Shown piece after piece: positions 23,430 through 25,038 of a stretch of DNA of 25,038 bases. The stretch's first letter is position 1; every line of letters begins with the position of its first letter. The notes below the pieces were generated by a model that was not told the origin of the DNA, searched no databases, and was given only the letters and a program-made list of their open reading frames with translations. Both the position numbers and the translations under genes were made by a program. The stretch is from contig URQX01000013.1 of NCBI GenBank assembly GCA_900550175.1, positions 1-25,038 on the forward strand, given 5' to 3'. Source of the stretch: an uncultured Veillonella sp. GTDB lineage: Bacteria > Bacillota > Negativicutes > Veillonellales > Veillonellaceae.

Positions 23430-24092
23430 ATGCATAGTATTTTTGATATTATAGGGCCTGTTATGATCGGTCCGTCTAGTTCGCATACAGCGGGTGCTGC
23501 GCGGCTAGGTAAGATGGCACGGTGTATTTTCCGTAACACACCTAAAAAGGTAGATTTAACTTTATATGGTTCTTTTGCGAAGACTTATAAAGGTCATGGT
23601 ACAGATCGTGCTTTAATTGGTGGTTTATTGGGTTTCAAAGAAGATGATACGAATATTCGTGTTGCTCATGAATTAGCTGAAAAAGAGGGGATGGAATACA
23701 ACTTTATCGAATCTCCTCTCGATGTAGGTCATCCTAATGTAGTTCGTTTTGATATGTACGATGAACATAATCGTCATATGACGGTGATTGGTCGATCTCT
23801 TGGTGGCGGTCAAATTATGATTACCGAAGTAGATGGCAATGATATGTCTATTACTGGCGATGAGTTTACTCTTGTTGTATTCCATGAAGATAGACCTGGC
23901 GCCATCTCTTTGGTGAGCCAAGCATTGAGTGAGTCCGATATTAATATCGCTACCATGCGCGTGTTTCGAAAGGGTAAGCACAAGGATGCAGTGATGGTCA
24001 TTACTACAGATACAGTAGTAAATCCTATTACCGTTCAGTTTATGCGCGAGTGTCCAGGCATTCAAGATGTGATGACCTTTGAAGCGTTATAG
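23430..24092 (+). CDS. sdaAB: L-serine ammonia-lyase, iron-sulfur-dependent, beta subunit
   Basis: This is the smaller subunit of the two-chain [4Fe-4S] serine dehydratase that converts L-serine to pyruvate and ammonia. The 220 residues open with the family signature FDIIGPVMIGPSSSHTAGAA, continue with YGSFAKTYKGHGTDRALIGG (about 45-64), and end in an ACT domain (about 148-220, FTLVVFHEDRPGAISLVSQA) that may sense the substrate. The start is ATG 23430 with GAGG 5 nt upstream. An in-frame GTG at 23412 would add six residues without a ribosome binding site. The stop codon overlaps the Shine-Dalgarno sequence of the alpha gene, so the two chains are translated together. Confidence 0.95.
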   Translation: MHSIFDIIGPVMIGPSSSHTAGAARLGKMARCIFRNTPKKVDLTLYGSFAKTYKGHGTDRALIGGLLGFKEDDTNIRVAHELAEKEGMEYNFIESPLDVGHPNVVRFDMYDEHNRHMTVIGRSLGGGQIMITEVDGNDMSITGDEFTLVVFHEDRPGAISLVSQALSESDINIATMRVFRKGKHKDAVMVITTDTVVNPITVQFMRECPGIQDVMTFEAL

Positions 24093-24100
24093 GAGGGCGA

Positions 24101-24976
24101 ATGATGAGTTATGCATACGATACAATTGCAGATATTATTCGCTTAGCTGAGGAAAATAACATTTCCTTTGGCGAAGTAGTGCTGCGTTATGAATTAGAGA
24201 ATTATGACCGCAGTGAAGAAGCGGTTATTCGTGAAATAGAGCATCGTTTAGATATCTTTGAAGGTTCTATTCAAGATGGTATAGACTATGCTGAAAAAAC
24301 AGCGTCTGGTATGTCCGGTGGCCAGGCGGCACAGCTTAATGGACAAACACCAAGATTTATGAGTGATATTGCGTACAAAGCTATGACCTATGCTATTGCT
24401 GTTAATGAAGCAAATGCAAAGATGTTCCGCATTGTTGCGTGCCCTACGGCTGGATCTTGTGGTGTTATGCCTGGTGCGGTGAAAGCTGTAGCAGACCATT
24501 ACAAGTTAGATAGAGAAACAGTAGTAAAAGGTTTCTTGGCTGCTTCTGGTATTGGCAATGTTGTGGCGAATCGCGCTTGCGTTGCTGGAGCCGTTGGTGG
24601 TTGCCAAGCAGAAATTGGTACGGCCGCTTGTATGGCCGCCGGTGCCATTGTAGAAATGATGGGTGGTACGCCTCGTCAAGTAGGCCATGCTATCGCATTA
24701 TGTATGAAAAACTTATTGGGTCTTGCCTGTGATCCAGTAGCAGGGCTTGTAGAGGTACCGTGCGTTAAACGTAATGGTTTCTATGCAGTTCATGCCATTA
24801 CTGCATCTGAATTGGCTTTGATGAATATTGAAAGTCAAATTCCACCAGATGAAGTTATTGAAGCAATGAATAATATCGGTCGCGCTATGCCAGCAGCATT
24901 GCGTGAAACAAGTGATGGCGGCCTTGCGGTAACACCAACGGGTACAGCTATTGCAGAACGAGTGCAATCCTTATAG
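24101..24976 (+). CDS. sdaAA: L-serine ammonia-lyase, iron-sulfur-dependent, alpha subunit
   Basis: This is the catalytic, cluster-binding chain of the serine dehydratase. The 291 residues contain the conserved CPTAGSCGVMPGA (about 114-126), GIGNVVANRACVAGAVGGCQAEIG (about 150-173), CMKNLLGLACDPVAGLVEVP (about 202-221) followed by CVKRN, and TALRETSDGGLAVTPTG-like end (PAALRETSDGGLAVTPTG). The multiple conserved Cys residues in these segments include the expected [4Fe-4S] ligands. Two adjacent ATGs (24101, 24104) follow AGGAGG at 4 and 7 nt. The second has better spacing, and the choice changes only one residue. The last codons and the stop lie within the terminator hairpin, a compact arrangement. 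Confidence 0.95.
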   Translation: MMSYAYDTIADIIRLAEENNISFGEVVLRYELENYDRSEEAVIREIEHRLDIFEGSIQDGIDYAEKTASGMSGGQAAQLNGQTPRFMSDIAYKAMTYAIAVNEANAKMFRIVACPTAGSCGVMPGAVKAVADHYKLDRETVVKGFLAASGIGNVVANRACVAGAVGGCQAEIGTAACMAAGAIVEMMGGTPRQVGHAIALCMKNLLGLACDPVAGLVEVPCVKRNGFYAVHAITASELALMNIESQIPPDEVIEAMNNIGRAMPAALRETSDGGLAVTPTGTAIAERVQSL

Positions 24977-24990
24977 GATTGCACTTTTTT
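24961..24990 (+). terminator. Intrinsic terminator overlapping the end of sdaAA
   Basis: Perfect 11-bp arms AGTGCAATCCT and AGGATTGCACT with loop TAT are followed by five T. The left arm encodes the last residues and the stop TAG (24974-24976) lies at the loop/right arm. Confidence 0.92.
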
Positions 24991-25038
24991 CATGCTTTCA
25001 TTTGTAGTAAAATAAAGGTTAGACTAGTTCAGAAAGGA

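Overview
The window looks like chromosome of an anaerobic, low-to-moderate GC diderm Firmicute of the class Negativicutes, most likely Veillonella. I recognise the proteins as that lineage from memory and could not check this by search. Supporting signs are a strictly anaerobic enzyme set (two-subunit [4Fe-4S] fumarase, two-subunit iron-sulfur serine dehydratase, class I hybrid-cluster protein), strong AGGAGG ribosome binding sites, some TTG starts, and WecA/WecB-type envelope polysaccharide genes. I see no mobile element, phage, CRISPR array or rRNA. This is compact core chromosome.

Layout, left to right. (1) 1-479, minus: 5' part of ispE, cut by the window edge. (2) 685-1617: a YitT-family membrane protein. 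1729-3366: phosphoglucomutase. (3) 3501-8103: a run of same-strand genes: ACT-domain protein, DUF711/UPF0210 protein, WecA-like transferase, an internal terminator, WecB epimerase, then the small membrane proteins AtpZ-like and AtpI-like. (4) 8302-14566: the complete F1Fo ATP synthase operon atpBEFHAGDC with its own promoter and a strong terminator. (5) 14712-15962, minus: an exported protein of unknown function and a tRNA trio (transcribed Asn, Glu, Val) with promoter and terminator. (6) 15963-16705: a gene-free AT-rich stretch with several inverted repeats, then fumarase alpha and beta. (7) 18316-20550: a YwlG/UPF0340 protein and a 557-residue membrane-anchored protein that I do not recognise. 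(8) 20625-21350, minus: a Crp/Fnr regulator, divergent from hcp (21626-23191), with a shared palindrome between them. (9) 23430-24976: L-serine dehydratase beta and alpha, ending in a terminator that overlaps the stop codon.

How the genes fit together. Fumarase and serine dehydratase feed the pyruvate and C4-dicarboxylate metabolism of an organic-acid fermenter. The ATP synthase interconverts the ion gradient and ATP, and its c-subunit lacks the classic Na+ ligands, so H+ coupling is the better guess. Phosphoglucomutase, WecA and WecB supply sugar phosphates, the lipid-linked GlcNAc primer and UDP-ManNAc for surface polysaccharide. Hcp with its divergent regulator looks like a nitrosative or oxidative stress module.

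I found no clearly new multi-gene system. The items most worth a second look are four ~21-residue threonine-centred repeats in the unknown membrane-anchored protein, the mycobacterial-like ion site of AtpE, the hcp/regulator palindrome, and the palindrome-rich region upstream of fumarase.
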